DNA from: Diphasiastrum complanatum
Lineage: Eukaryota > Streptophyta > Lycopodiopsida > Lycopodiales > Lycopodiaceae
NCBI GenBank assembly: GCA_029204225.1
Contig: CM055102.1
Location: 21,214,637-21,278,636, forward strand
Direction: 5' to 3'
DNA: 64,000 nucleotides
Part shown: positions 13,140 through 22,639 of the stretch, in pieces
How the letters are laid out: every line of letters begins with the position of its first letter
Numbering within the stretch: position 1 is the stretch's first letter
Notes under the pieces: model-generated
Told to the model about the DNA's origin: nothing
The model's input: only the letters and a program-made list of their open reading frames with translations
Databases searched by the model: none
Made by a program: the position numbers and the translations under genes

Positions 13140-14780
13140 TAACCAGACCATTGCATACATGAGAGATCCAAGTATCGATTGATATAGATACTCTCTCATC
13201 TGCTCCTCTTCCTGCTTGGTCTGAGGACATTGTTGGTCCTTCGACAATCATAGACCTGGATCCATCGGTAAGTGAGATAATTTACAATTAATTAGATTAC
13301 ATCTAATAAGAACATTGTGAAGATACCTTTGTTGAGTAATAAAAATCAACCGTCTCATTCTGTCTCTATGGATTTGAATGCCATACAGTAGTGAGCTTCA
13401 TCTTGATCTTAAAGACCCATTTGTAATCGATAAGATTACAGCCAACAGAAGCTTCGACTAGTGACCATGTCTGGTTCTTGATCAGAGAGAAATATTCTCT
13501 ATCCATCACTTATCTCCAGAGATCAGAGTGACTGGCTAAGTGCCTTTTAAATAGTTGTCGGTTCCTGCATCAAAAGACAAGCAGACTCAAGAATATACCT
13601 CATGGGCTATCTGCGCACTCAATTCGATCTTCTTGGAGAAAATGTCAGCTGATGATCCATTCCTTGGATTTGTCACTACCGAGTAACAGCGACATGTTCG
13701 TCTAACTCACTATTGGGTAGTCAATTGACTATGGGTACGCTTGAGCCAGAGGCTCGAATTGTCGTGTCGGAGGCAAGCGTCGAAGGTTCATTTGGAACTT
13801 TGCCCTTGCCTTTGAAGTCATTGAACTGATCCTCGATAAAGGCTATATCCCTGATGAATAAAATCTATTGGGTATCGTGCATACATCTTGTAAGTATTGT
13901 CAAAGGAAGTATATCCGATAAGGATGGTCTTGGGACCTTGGAAGTCGAACTTCTTCCTTGTCTCCTTTGGGATCTATGTGTAGTAGGCGATGCATCTGAA
14001 TACTCAAAGGTTCTTCAATGAAGGCTTAGATGATGTCCAAACCTCATGTGGTGTGTTACCTGAGAGGGCCTTGGTCGAACATCTATTTAGAATGTATGCT
14101 ACAATGGAGACAACTTCATCCTAGAAGCTCTTCGGCAAAGATGCATGTGCTTGCATGCATTTGGCTGACACGACCAGAGTACGATTCTTCCTCTCGGCTA
14201 AGCCATTCGACTAAGGTGAATAAGGAGTGATAAAATGTTGTTCAATGCCTTGGCTCTAGCAGTACTCCTTGAATTTGATAGAGATGTACTCTCCACCAAT
14301 GTCAAACCTCAAGGCCTTGATTGTCTGACCAGTTTCTTTCTCTGCATGCTCCATGAAGATTCTGAAGCAATTGAAAGCTTCTGATTTCTTCTTGATAAAG
14401 TACACCATAGTTCTCCTGGAAAATTCATCAATAAAAGTGATGAAATACTTTGCATCCTTCAATGAAGGATTTTGCATTGGGCCACAAATGTCTGTATGTA
14501 CAACATCTAATAATCCTCTACCAATATGCTGATGGCTTGATCTAAATGGTTTCCTAGCCTATCTACCAACTAGACAGTATTGACAGACATGTAGTTCGAC
14601 TTTCCTATCTGGATAGTCGAGATCAAGAACAATGGATTGCTTAGACATTTGTAATACAGAAACATGATTCAAATGACCAAGTCTATAATGCCAAAGTAAA
14701 CTTTTATTGATTTGCATAGAAGTATTAAGAACTTGACTAGAGGCGGATAAGCGATGACTTAATCCGTACAAGTATCCATG
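13140..14780 (-). pseudogene. Ty1/copia pol fragment, interrupted by a gypsy element
   Basis: Minus strand, from right to left: the GAG-pre-integrase domain (LLWHYRLGHLNHVSVLQMSK, then a CQYCLVGR zinc part), the integrase core (KYFITFIDEFSRRTMVYFIK), decayed integrase C-terminus, the RT opening (about 13,500-13,400), then RT after an internal deletion, ending near LGSLMYAMV. The deletion removes the middle of RT, including the catalytic YVDD region still present in the copy at 26.2-28.6 kb. Its 5' side is cut at 14,780 by the LTR of a gypsy element. Multiple stops and frame changes make it inactive. Confidence 0.9.
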
Positions 14781-15560
14781 TGTTACGGCCATATTTCGCT
14801 AAGGACATGGAATAGTCCTAATATGGTAGGTCGGCTGGCCCTCCAATGTTCGAGATTATTGGTCATGCCTAGATTTTGTTTCATGTCGAGGCCTGTTGGT
14901 GACTAATGACCTTGAGAGGAACCAAACATTGTAATTGAGACATATGGAGTAGTGCATGTATGTGTGACTGATATAGGCAAGAGGAATGCATGAAGAGCTT
15001 TGACCTATTTTTAGGTTACCTGCATGGGGATTGCATGGGTTCATGCACAGGATCCTACTCTCTATATATTGAGCTAGAGATTATTTCATTGACGACTTGG
15101 TCTAGGTTACCTGTTGAGCTCTTCTCCTCTTGCTATCACATGGCATGGCTTGGGGCTAGATCTAGGAGGGATCTTGTAAGATAAAAGAGCCTTCTAGCAA
15201 GAGCACGCTAGAGAGAGAAAGTCAAGAAGCAAAGGGAAAATCTGAAACTGAGTACACACTCTTAGTCCCAAAGGGCTGGGTACCTGCCTAGTTGGCCTCT
15301 CCATGAGCTTGCCACTTAGCACTTGCTATCCCGAGCTCGCCCACCAGTGGCTACCCCTCGGACCCCACTGGGCCCATTACTAGACTCGGGGTACCACGTG
15401 GCCTTAATTGTGTACCTGACCCCTCGGCTATTACTTATACTGGTAGCACTGCAAGTCCACTAGCCACGTCCCCTGAAACCCTCCTAACCAGTGATGACAA
15501 CTGGCCGGGTCCCACCTAGCATGGAAGGCTACTCCTTACGGTACTACTGATGCCCTAACA
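14781..15560 (-). repeat. 3' LTR of the gypsy element (780 bp)
   Basis: Plus-strand edges are TGTTACGGCC (14,781) and CCCTAACA (15,560), giving the TG..CA ends and 5-bp inverted TGTTA/TAACA expected of an LTR. The outer flank CCATG (14,776-14,780) would be the target-site copy, but the opposite flank is missing. A TATATA word near 15,060 could be the LTR TATA box. Confidence 0.8.
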
Positions 15561-15580
15561 CACTTCCCCCCCTTAAAAGC
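15561..15580 (-). other. polypurine tract of the gypsy element
   Basis: On the minus strand CTTTTAAGGGGGGGAAGTG lies immediately before the LTR start. Such a purine run primes plus-strand DNA synthesis in LTR retroelements, and it fixes the LTR boundary at 15,560. Confidence 0.8.
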
Positions 15581-15599
15581 TTTCGGCCTCGAAAGTTAC

Positions 15600-17124
15600 T
15601 TTAGGAAGGTAGGATATCTCTTTCGAAGAACATCGGCTCTCTCCCAGGTAGCCCCCTCGACTGTCTGATCCCTCCACTTCACGAGATACTCCTTGTAGAT
15701 CGTATGCCTTCACCTACGATCCCGTGTATCCAGAATTTCTTCTGGCTCATGTGGCAAAGACCTCAATTCCTCACAGGGTACCTGGTGGAAAATCACCCTA
15801 ATCTCCATCCCTGAGCACTCTCTTCAGTCTACTGACATGGAAGACTGGGTGCACCTTGGACCCTTTTGGCAAAGCCAATTTATAAGTCGAGTCTCCAACC
15901 CTCTTTAGTACCGCAAATGGTCCACAATATCGAGGAGATAACTTTGGCCACTTACCTGTCCGCAAAGTTTCAGGTTTCTTTGGAACTCGCAAAAAAACTT
16001 CATCTCCTTCTTTAAAGGCTACTATTCTACGGTTTTTATCCGCATAATGTCGAGATCGTGCTTGCGCCTGTCGGACATTCTCTTTAGCAACCTTTAACAT
16101 TTCAAACATGTTTTGGAGAAAATCCTTGACCGTTTGTATCTGCTCTCTCTCTCTCGAGTCCCACTGCCATTGGGGCTTGAGGTTGATACCCATACATCAG
16201 CATGAATGGACTATACCCAGTGGTATCATGCTTTGAGCTATTATAGGCAAACTCCAACAATGGAAGATATTCTTTCCAGTTAGATTGTTTCCTACTCACA
16301 TAAGCTCTCAACATATCTTCTAGGACTTGGTTGACTCTTTCTGTTTGACCATCCGTCTGTGGGTGGTCAAAAGTACCCATTTTTAGCTTAGTTTCTAATT
16401 TAAGAAACACCTCTCGTCAAAAATTGCTGGTAAACTTAGGATCTCTATCACTAACCATACTTGATGGAAGTCCATAGAGCCTATAAATATTTTCTATGAA
16501 GAGCCTAGCTAACTCAGGCGCTCTCACTGTAGTCTTAGTTGGGATAAACCTGACCATTTTCGTAAACCTATCCATTATTATTACCGAAATTGAATTGTGG
16601 CCTCGATTCGTCTTAGGTAAACTTATAATAAAATCCATACTCATACTTTCCCACTTGCCATCGGGTATCTCTAATGGCTGTAGGAGGCCACCTATCTTAA
16701 GGCATTCCGCCTTATTGGCCTAGCACTTATGGCATTTCAATACGTACTCTTGGATGTCTCTACTCATGCTAGGCCAGTAAAATTCCTTCTTTGCTAAGGC
16801 ATACGGCTTTCTAATACTCGGATGCCCCGCACTAGGACTATCATGACTTTCTTCTAAGATTTGGCGCCTAAAATCACCGTCCCTAGGTATGCAAACTCTA
16901 CCCTTGTAAAGAAGGTACCCATCCTCAATGGAAAAGTTCTTCCATCGTTGGTCACTATTTCTTTCCTCGGTTGGCTCGGCCGAGCCACCCAGTGACTCTT
17001 GTTCGCTATTTCTTTTTGTGGTTGGTCCTTGCCGACCACCCGACGAATCCTGTGCAACAGCGACAGTTGTATTTCTTTGAAGTACTTTCTTGCCACACGT
17101 GCATAGTGAGAATCTTTCACGCAC
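15600..17124 (-). pseudogene. gypsy integrase with C-terminal chromodomain
   Basis: Integrase zinc domain at 17,124-16,720 (AGHPSIRKPYALAKKEFYWP, then CHKC). The catalytic core follows: MDFIISLPKTNRGHNSISVI, SDRDPKFTSNF, and the block with HPQTDGQTERVNQVLEDM, so all three acidic positions are present. After VFHVSRLKRVLRD a frame change leads to a chromodomain-like end: ILDTRDRR, EYLVKWRDQTVEGATWERAD (about 15,720-15,620). Chromodomains mark the chromovirus branch and direct integration to particular chromatin. Stops between the zinc domain and core, and in the chromodomain, disable it. Confidence 0.9.
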
Positions 17125-17193
17125 GTATTTCTCAATGACTCCAAAAAGTCATTGTGGAAGACCGTAAAACTAAGTGCATGCAACTCTGGTCTT

Positions 17194-18540
17194 CTACCAA
17201 GAAGCATCTGCTAGAACATTGTAGCGTCTCTTCTTATAGCGAAGCTGATAGTCAAACTCCTGGAGCAACTCGGCCCAGTGAGCTTTGCGACCCTTCAACT
17301 CGCCCTGTGAAGACAACCATTTGATACTCTCATGATCAAAGACTATCTCAAAACTTGTCCCATACAAGTAGTGTCCACTTTTTGAGGGCATAAACTATAG
17401 CATACAGCTCCTTCTCATAGGTGGAATAATTATCTTGAGCCGCATCCAATTTCTTACTCTCAAATGCCAATGGGTGTCCGTTCTGCAATAGAACCGCACC
17501 AATAGCCTCTTCATTGGCATCTGTGTCTCAACCACAAATGGCTGAGTAGGATCGGGTAATCTTAAGACGAGATGCAGCTCTTGCACATTTCAACCTTTCA
17601 AAGCTTCTTTGCTGGGCCTCCCCCCACGAAAAAGCTTTGCCTTTACCTCTTAGCAAATCTGTCATCGGAGTTGCTAACTTGGCGTAATCTTGGATGAACT
17701 TCCGATAATACCCAGCAAGACCTAGGAAGATTTGCAACTCTTCCAAATCACTAGGCAGTCGCCAATGTAAATGGCAGCCACTTCATCAGAATCCATACTG
17801 ATTCTCTCATCCGTGATCACATGCCCCAAGTACTTTACCTTCTCTATGGAAAATTCAAATTTTTCCTTCTTAGCGAAAAGGAACTTCTTTCTTAGTAGTT
17901 GGAAGACCTTTTTAAGGTGTTCCAAGTGCAATTGCTCAGTTTCGCTAAAGACGAGAATATCATCTAAGAAAACTAACACAAAGTTGCCCAAATAGGGCCT
18001 TAGCACACTATTCATAAGCCTCATGAACGTGGCTGGAGCATTGGTTAACCCAAAGGGAAGAACCAAAATCTCAAAGTGTCCTGACCGAGTTCGGAAAGCC
18101 GTCTTAAGGGCATCACCTGCACGGATCCGAACCTGATGATATCCCGATCTTAAATTAATTTTAGTAAAAAGTTTCACTTTTAATAAGTGATCAAAGAGAT
18201 CATCTATCCTGGAAAGAGGATATCTATCCTTTACCGTGACCTTATTCAGGGCATGATAATCAACACACATGCGCATCGATCCATCTTTTTTCTTAACTAA
18301 AAGGATCGGTGCAGCCCATGGTGACTTACTTGGCTTAATAAAGCCCTTCTTCAGGTAATCTTTGAGCTGCGGCTCGACTTCCTAAAGCTCTTTGTGACTC
18401 ATCCTATATGGTGGTTTACGGATAGGTAGAGTTCCTGGAATTAACTCTATAGGATGGTCCACCTCCCTGGCAGGTGGAAGCCCGTCAGGTAAATCTTCAG
18501 GAAATACATTCCGAAACTCGCTGAGCAGTTTTTTAACAGA
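17194..18540 (-). pseudogene. gypsy reverse transcriptase and RNase H
   Basis: The linker HPIELIPGTLPIRKPPYRMS-like region is at 18,480-18,400. RT proper follows: [48 protein letters not shown] and the catalytic FLDDILVFS. The tether/RNase H part is in several frames: [18 protein letters not shown], then a damaged first RNase H motif, then GTSFEIVFDHESIKWL and LLQEFDYQLRYKKRRYNVLADA. Frameshifts near 17,740, 17,580 and 17,390 break the polyprotein. Confidence 0.92.
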
Positions 18541-18892
18541 GCTTTCTTTGTTATGCTCTACTTTACTCTTTCTAGTCTCTAGTCTGTCTAGGCTTTCTTT
18601 AAATGCTAAGGCATTAATACTAGAATCTAAAGTAGAAGCAATACTGAAGGAAAAACAGATATTGAATCAGAATGCAAAGAACAGAGAAATGCCTGATCAA
18701 CGGCTTCAGCACGAAGAAGTCTCCTCAGCTCCACTGCTGTTATCAAGGGTGCCTCCGGTATACCAAGTTCATTGTATAATTTAATATCTTTGCCATTATG
18801 TTCAAATGCAATATAGCCCTCCTAGTAATTTCTTATCACAGACAATCCCAAATCATATAACCACTACTTACCTAGGATGATGTCCGCTATAG

Positions 18893-19189
18893 CTAACTTG
18901 ATAACCTGAAAATCCAGGCTATCTTCATACGAATCGTCAAGGGTACCTGACGAATGGCGGAGTCCCAGACGTTTTTCCGTTGGTCATCAGCCATGGAAAC
19001 AACGTATCTTCGGTCACCAATAGTGGTCGTGAGCCCTAACTTCTTTACCAACGAATAGTTGATACAGTTATGGCTTGCTCTGTCATCGACGAGAATACAA
19101 ACTCTACGACCACCAAGCATCCCATGTAGTCGAAACAAGGTATGCCTCTCGACACTAGGGTCACGAACAGGATTGTGTCTGCTGATCAA
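18893..19189 (-). pseudogene. gypsy aspartic protease domain
   Basis: RLHGMLGGRRVCILVDDRAS followed by HNCINYSLVKKLGL corresponds to the retropepsin active-site region. The usual D-S/T-G triad reads D-D-R here, so the catalytic motif is altered and the protease is expected to be dead. It lies between gag and RT as in other gypsy elements. The spacer 18,541-18,892 continues the protease-RT linker with stops. Confidence 0.8.
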
Positions 19190-19298
19190 AACTCACCTCA
19201 ATGGTGCGTAATTTCTTCTCCTGTCCTCCCTTTTGACCACTAGGTCCTTGAGAGCCATCCTTCTTTTCTCCTTCTTGCCTTCTAGCAAGAAGTGGACA

Positions 19299-19905
19299 CT
19301 AGAATCGAGAGTGGTCGCTTACAAGATAATTAAAGCACAATTTTTCTTTTTTAGCTTTTTCAAGCTCAGCAGGTGATAATTTAATTTTTTTTGCTTTCAC
19401 AAATTTATTCTTACTGAGCTTTCTCTTACCCTTAGAGGTGGTAGTCTCTGAGGGTTCTGTTGTTGCGGACTTACCCTTATGGTCTCTTTCAAGGAGATTG
19501 TCATACATATGGGCATACTTAACTGCCTCCTCGAAAGTTTGAGGTTGCCGAGGTATGACCTCTTTTGCGAACTCTGTGACCAAGCCCCTTAAAAATCCTC
19601 TCCTCTTGTGATAATCATTTATGGGGAGTCTGAGCATGGCCTCTCTATAATTGGACAGATATTGGGTAAGGGTGTGGTTTTCCATCCGACACTCTTCCCA
19701 AAGCCGCCAATTACGATCTTCCTCTTTCTCGGGAAGATGTTCCTTTTGAAAGAGAGTCTTAAATTCTTCCCAAGTCTTGGGCCGGTTGCCGTCCTTGGAT
19801 AACGACATCCACTACTTGGAAGACTTACCTCTCAGAAACAACCCTGTTTCTGTAGGTCTTAAATGATCAGGGGTGCTTGTGAGATTATTAATCTGCAGCA
19901 GACAG
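19299..19905 (-). pseudogene. gypsy gag, 5'-truncated
   Basis: Minus strand. From about 19,905 the frame reads DHLRPTETGLFLRGKSSK, one stop, then MSLSKDGNRPKTWEEFKTLF, RNWRLWEECRMENHTLTQYL and FLRGLVTEFAKEVIPRQPQT, a typical retrotransposon gag capsid pattern. A Lys-rich stretch leads to a zinc-knuckle remnant CFNYLVSDHSRF, which has lost its second Cys and the GH pair. The N-terminal part and the 5' LTR are absent. Confidence 0.85.
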
Positions 19906-20756
19906 AAACATGTAAACTGCTATTGCAGATGATGGGTTGAACATTTGGAAGCTTGCATGTAAGAAGAAAAAGTGTGAGTTGATCTGTCAATGGCTTCAGT
20001 TCGTTTCAGCCTGGAAACAGTCCTGTTCTCTGGAGATGCCACATGATAGTGTAGAAACGCGTTTTTTGGAACCTGATTGGCAGCTGTGGTAGAGTCGATG
20101 CTAGCTTATTATGTGAGAGCAAATTCTGTGAGCTTGGAAGCCGCAGGTAGGATCTGGAGTTTTGTTTCTGAAGCCTTGTTGGAACAGGGCAATCCCTCGC
20201 TTCTTCAGTGACAGATCTGTGACTGTTAGAAACCTCTTTCTCTCCCTTAGAAGGTCGCGTTTGGGGGACGTTGATCAAGGTGAGAGGTGGCTGCAAAAGA
20301 GGAGTAGAGGGCCGACCCACCATCGCGATGTACCTGTTGTGATGAAACGGCTGCAATATGTGGGATGGGTCGTGGAACCCTTAGGGTTTAGTTTGAGGTT
20401 TTGAGTTCTCTTAAAGAACTTTTTCCTAAGTATAGGCCTTTACTTATCTTTTGCATGAGGTTTGTGGTTAACCTGTTGTTTTTCTGCGGATGCATGAGTA
20501 GGGTGGGCCTGACCCTGTCGCATGTCTATCAGTTAGTTCACTGAGTAGTGCATGCCGGTAACTTTGTGATTGCATTGATGTCATAGTTTTTGTTTTGCAA
20601 AGGGTTTTGGTGCATTTTGTCGAATGCATGGCTTTATACAACGGGTTGGTTGTTGCATAGCCTGGTCTTTGCAAGTTTAGTTGTGATCAATGCGGTGGTC
20701 GATGCGGTAATTTTTTTTCAATCAAAACATATGCTTTCTTTTATGTTTTATTATAG
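19906..20756. other. spacer, no gene seen
   Basis: Junction between the truncated gypsy element and the next gene cluster. An open frame of 116 codons on the minus strand (20,006-20,356) has no recognisable domain. Pieces with TTAGGGTTTAG and AGTTCTCTTAAAGAAC could be old LTR sequence, but no boundary is clear. Confidence 0.35.
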
Positions 20757-21142
20757 AAGATGGATTAGAGTTAATAATGAATGGAAGGCGTTAGATCAAG
20801 ACTTTACAGTGAACCATCATGAGCAAATGCAAATAGAGGTGAAGCAAAATGGGGTTGTTATTGCGACAATTGAAGTGGAGGAGGACTAGAGTTTGAAATA
20901 TATATGATCGAACTTACAATGCTCCAATTTGACATCCCTCAAAACTATGGTTTTCTAGTAAATGGAAGAATGGTACGTTTTTGTATTTGAATAGTCTGTT
21001 ATGTAATTGTTAGCCTGTTATTTATTAACAATGATTTATTGATAGACTATATTTGCAATGTAAATGCAGATCAGAGCAAGGCAAGAAGATCATATTCCAT
21101 GCAAAGATTTAATGTCAAGCATAGAAATTGTCGAAACAGAAT
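20757..21142 (+). CDS. small hypothetical gene, possibly part of a transposon
   Basis: Not recognised. A TTATAG acceptor-like site precedes an open segment (20,757-20,889) reading RWIRVNNEWKALDQDF and ending IATIEVEED, stop. A second frame starts at an ATG near 20,905, reads MLQFDIPQNYGFLVNGRM to a GTACGT donor at about 20,973, and continues after AATGCAG (about 21,070) with IRARQEDHIPCKDLMSSIE up to a stop at about 21,142. Splice signals are reasonable and the two-exon product is about 47 residues. It lies beside an Ulp1-like fragment and a transposase-like gene. It may be remnants of one gene or of two. Confidence 0.3.
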
Positions 21143-21473
21143 AAAGCTTTGATGGATCAGTAAATTTACAATATTGGTGAGCTTAACTTTCTTTGTTAAA
21201 TTTTAGATTGTTAACTTTTGGCTCCTTTTAGATTAACCTACATTGTTTATTGAAAAATGTAATTCCATTGTTTTCATGTGCTGGTTCAAGGAAAGTGTAA
21301 TGGTTATACAGTTACATCTTTCTAAAGATGGAAATAGCAACAAAAGTATATCAAATAATCGAAATAGCAACAACCAAATATCAAAAGACTCAAAAGGGTC
21401 ATCATTTGTACACATTGAATGTAAATTTTTGAAGTACATATTTCTGTATTGGCCTTTCAATAAGACCATCTAT
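21143..21473. other. spacer between convergent frames
   Basis: Open frames on both strands overlap here (21,243-21,557 plus, 21,233-21,469 minus). Neither resembles a known protein, and the plus one runs antisense through the Ulp1-like exon, so I do not call a gene. Confidence 0.35.
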
Positions 21474-21831
21474 CTATTTCTCTATATAAATTTCTTTTCC
21501 ATCGGCTCTTTCAAGTGCAAGCTCCCCAGCTTCTTGTTCCATTGTCACCAATGTTGAATTAGTGAGGAAAATCTTAATCATCTCTCGTCGAAATTCAAAT
21601 ATGTCATTTTGTGTGAATTTTGGACAGATGAACTACAAATCATCAACAATAAATAAGTTAGACGAATACACAAAAATAAAAAATCATATAAATAAAATTA
21701 GTTTACATCCAAACTCAAATTACCTGACGTATATCAACATTTTCACCTTGGCTAATGAACCACTCCATAAAGCACTTTACATTTTTAATGGCATACCAGC
21801 CACAACTGAATGAGTCAACTTGCTGAGAGGA
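21474..21831 (-). CDS. Ulp1-like (C48) cysteine peptidase, C-terminal two exons
   Basis: Minus strand, two open exons joined without a frame change. Exon 21,831-21,724 follows a GATTCTCAG acceptor and reads SSQQVDSFSCGWYAIKNVK onward to DIRQ. A GTAATT donor, an 91-bp AT-rich intron ending TTTGTAG and exon 21,632-21,474 (FICPKFTQNDIFEFRREM to EIYIEK, stop) follow. The pattern Q-x-D-x-x-S-C-G matches the active-site Gln and Cys region of Ulp1/SUMO-type proteases (usually Q-x-N-x-x-D-C-G). The upstream His and Asp residues are not found. Such peptidases are often carried by plant DNA transposons. The identification rests on a short motif. Confidence 0.5.
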
Positions 21832-22046
21832 CTGAGAATCAAAATTGAGAATGTTAGTTTCACATTTTTTATATGGCAATTTGCATCACGAAAAAAGTAA
21901 CCGAAAAATTGGTTACATGTGTGTCTATTATCTCTATGTGCTTTGCTACACATAGGGCCTTCATTGGAAAATATATAATCGTGCTTTTGTACATCTCAAT
22001 GTCGACATTGAGGTGTGTTGATCTCAAAGAGTTCATTCTCAGCCAT
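21832..22046 (-). pseudogene. Cys/His-rich 5' reading frame upstream of the Ulp1-like exons
   Basis: From an ATG at 22,046 on the minus strand the frame reads MAENELFEINTPQCRH, a TGA stop, then DVQKHDYIFSNEGPMCSKAH and further Cys and His residues up to the Ulp1-like exon acceptor. The TGA falls where one base change would give Cys and a C-x2-C pair, so this may be a broken zinc-binding exon. That is inference; a chance frame cannot be ruled out. Confidence 0.3.
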
Positions 22047-22639
22047 TAGAAGAAATATGGGCTCAAAATGGGCCCTTTAAGAAATTTCACTTTAGAGAGA
22101 GGTTACATAGAGAGAGATTGAAAACCGGTAACTTCTGGTCGCCGTTTTTTCGAGTTTTCGGCCTTGCTCAACGTTTAACTAGTATGGTTAACTTCAAACA
22201 ATAGTTAGTTAAGCATGAGATGTATTAACTTCTCTTCATGCTCATTCCGAAATTCGGGACTAGAGCTTTAAGACTGAAAATCTTGGTGTGCTCAATGCCA
22301 AAATTGAAGCGGGAGAGGCAGAACTATTGAAATCATTGTATGCTTATAGTAAAATATGAGGCGGGACGAATTTTTTAATATGACATAAACATTACAAAAG
22401 TAAGGAATGCTAGATCTATTCATATTGATTTACTGTAGTTTGATTCATTTACATGATTGTAGCTTTAACAATGGCAATGTTCCATTTGCATGTTGCTCTT
22501 CCGATGGAATGCACTCCAATTATTAAGAAAAATGCGAAAGTTGTAAAGAATGTTGCTGCAATAGTTAGAGAATTGAGAATGAATAATCATATAAATATAG
22601 ATTTGTGAGTGGATGGATAGCAGATTACTTGGATATTGT
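22047..22639. promoter_or_regulatory. head-to-head spacer between two divergent frames
   Basis: About 590 bp between the minus-strand ATG at 22,046 and the start of the plus-strand transposase-like gene. If both genes belong to one element, this would be a shared divergent promoter. I see no clear TATA pair and no coding signal. Confidence 0.25.

Larger units (their letters stand above)
14781..19905 (-). mobile_element. Ty3/gypsy chromovirus-like element, 5'-truncated
   Basis: A minus-strand LTR element: gag, protease, RT, RNase H, integrase and chromodomain from right to left, then a polypurine tract and the 3' LTR. The LTR ends in TGTTA...TAACA and sits directly in copia integrase sequence, so this element is the younger of the two. 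No matching LTR is seen to the right of gag, so the 5' LTR and primer-binding site are lost. Every domain carries stops or frameshifts. Confidence 0.85.

Noticed and set aside
20006-20356. 116-codon minus frame
   Set aside because: No recognisable domain and no matching neighbour; likely chance in moderately GC-rich sequence.
20707-20756. A 50-bp intron that would extend the small plus gene upstream
   Set aside because: Shorter than normal plant introns; the upstream frame has no protein-like signal.
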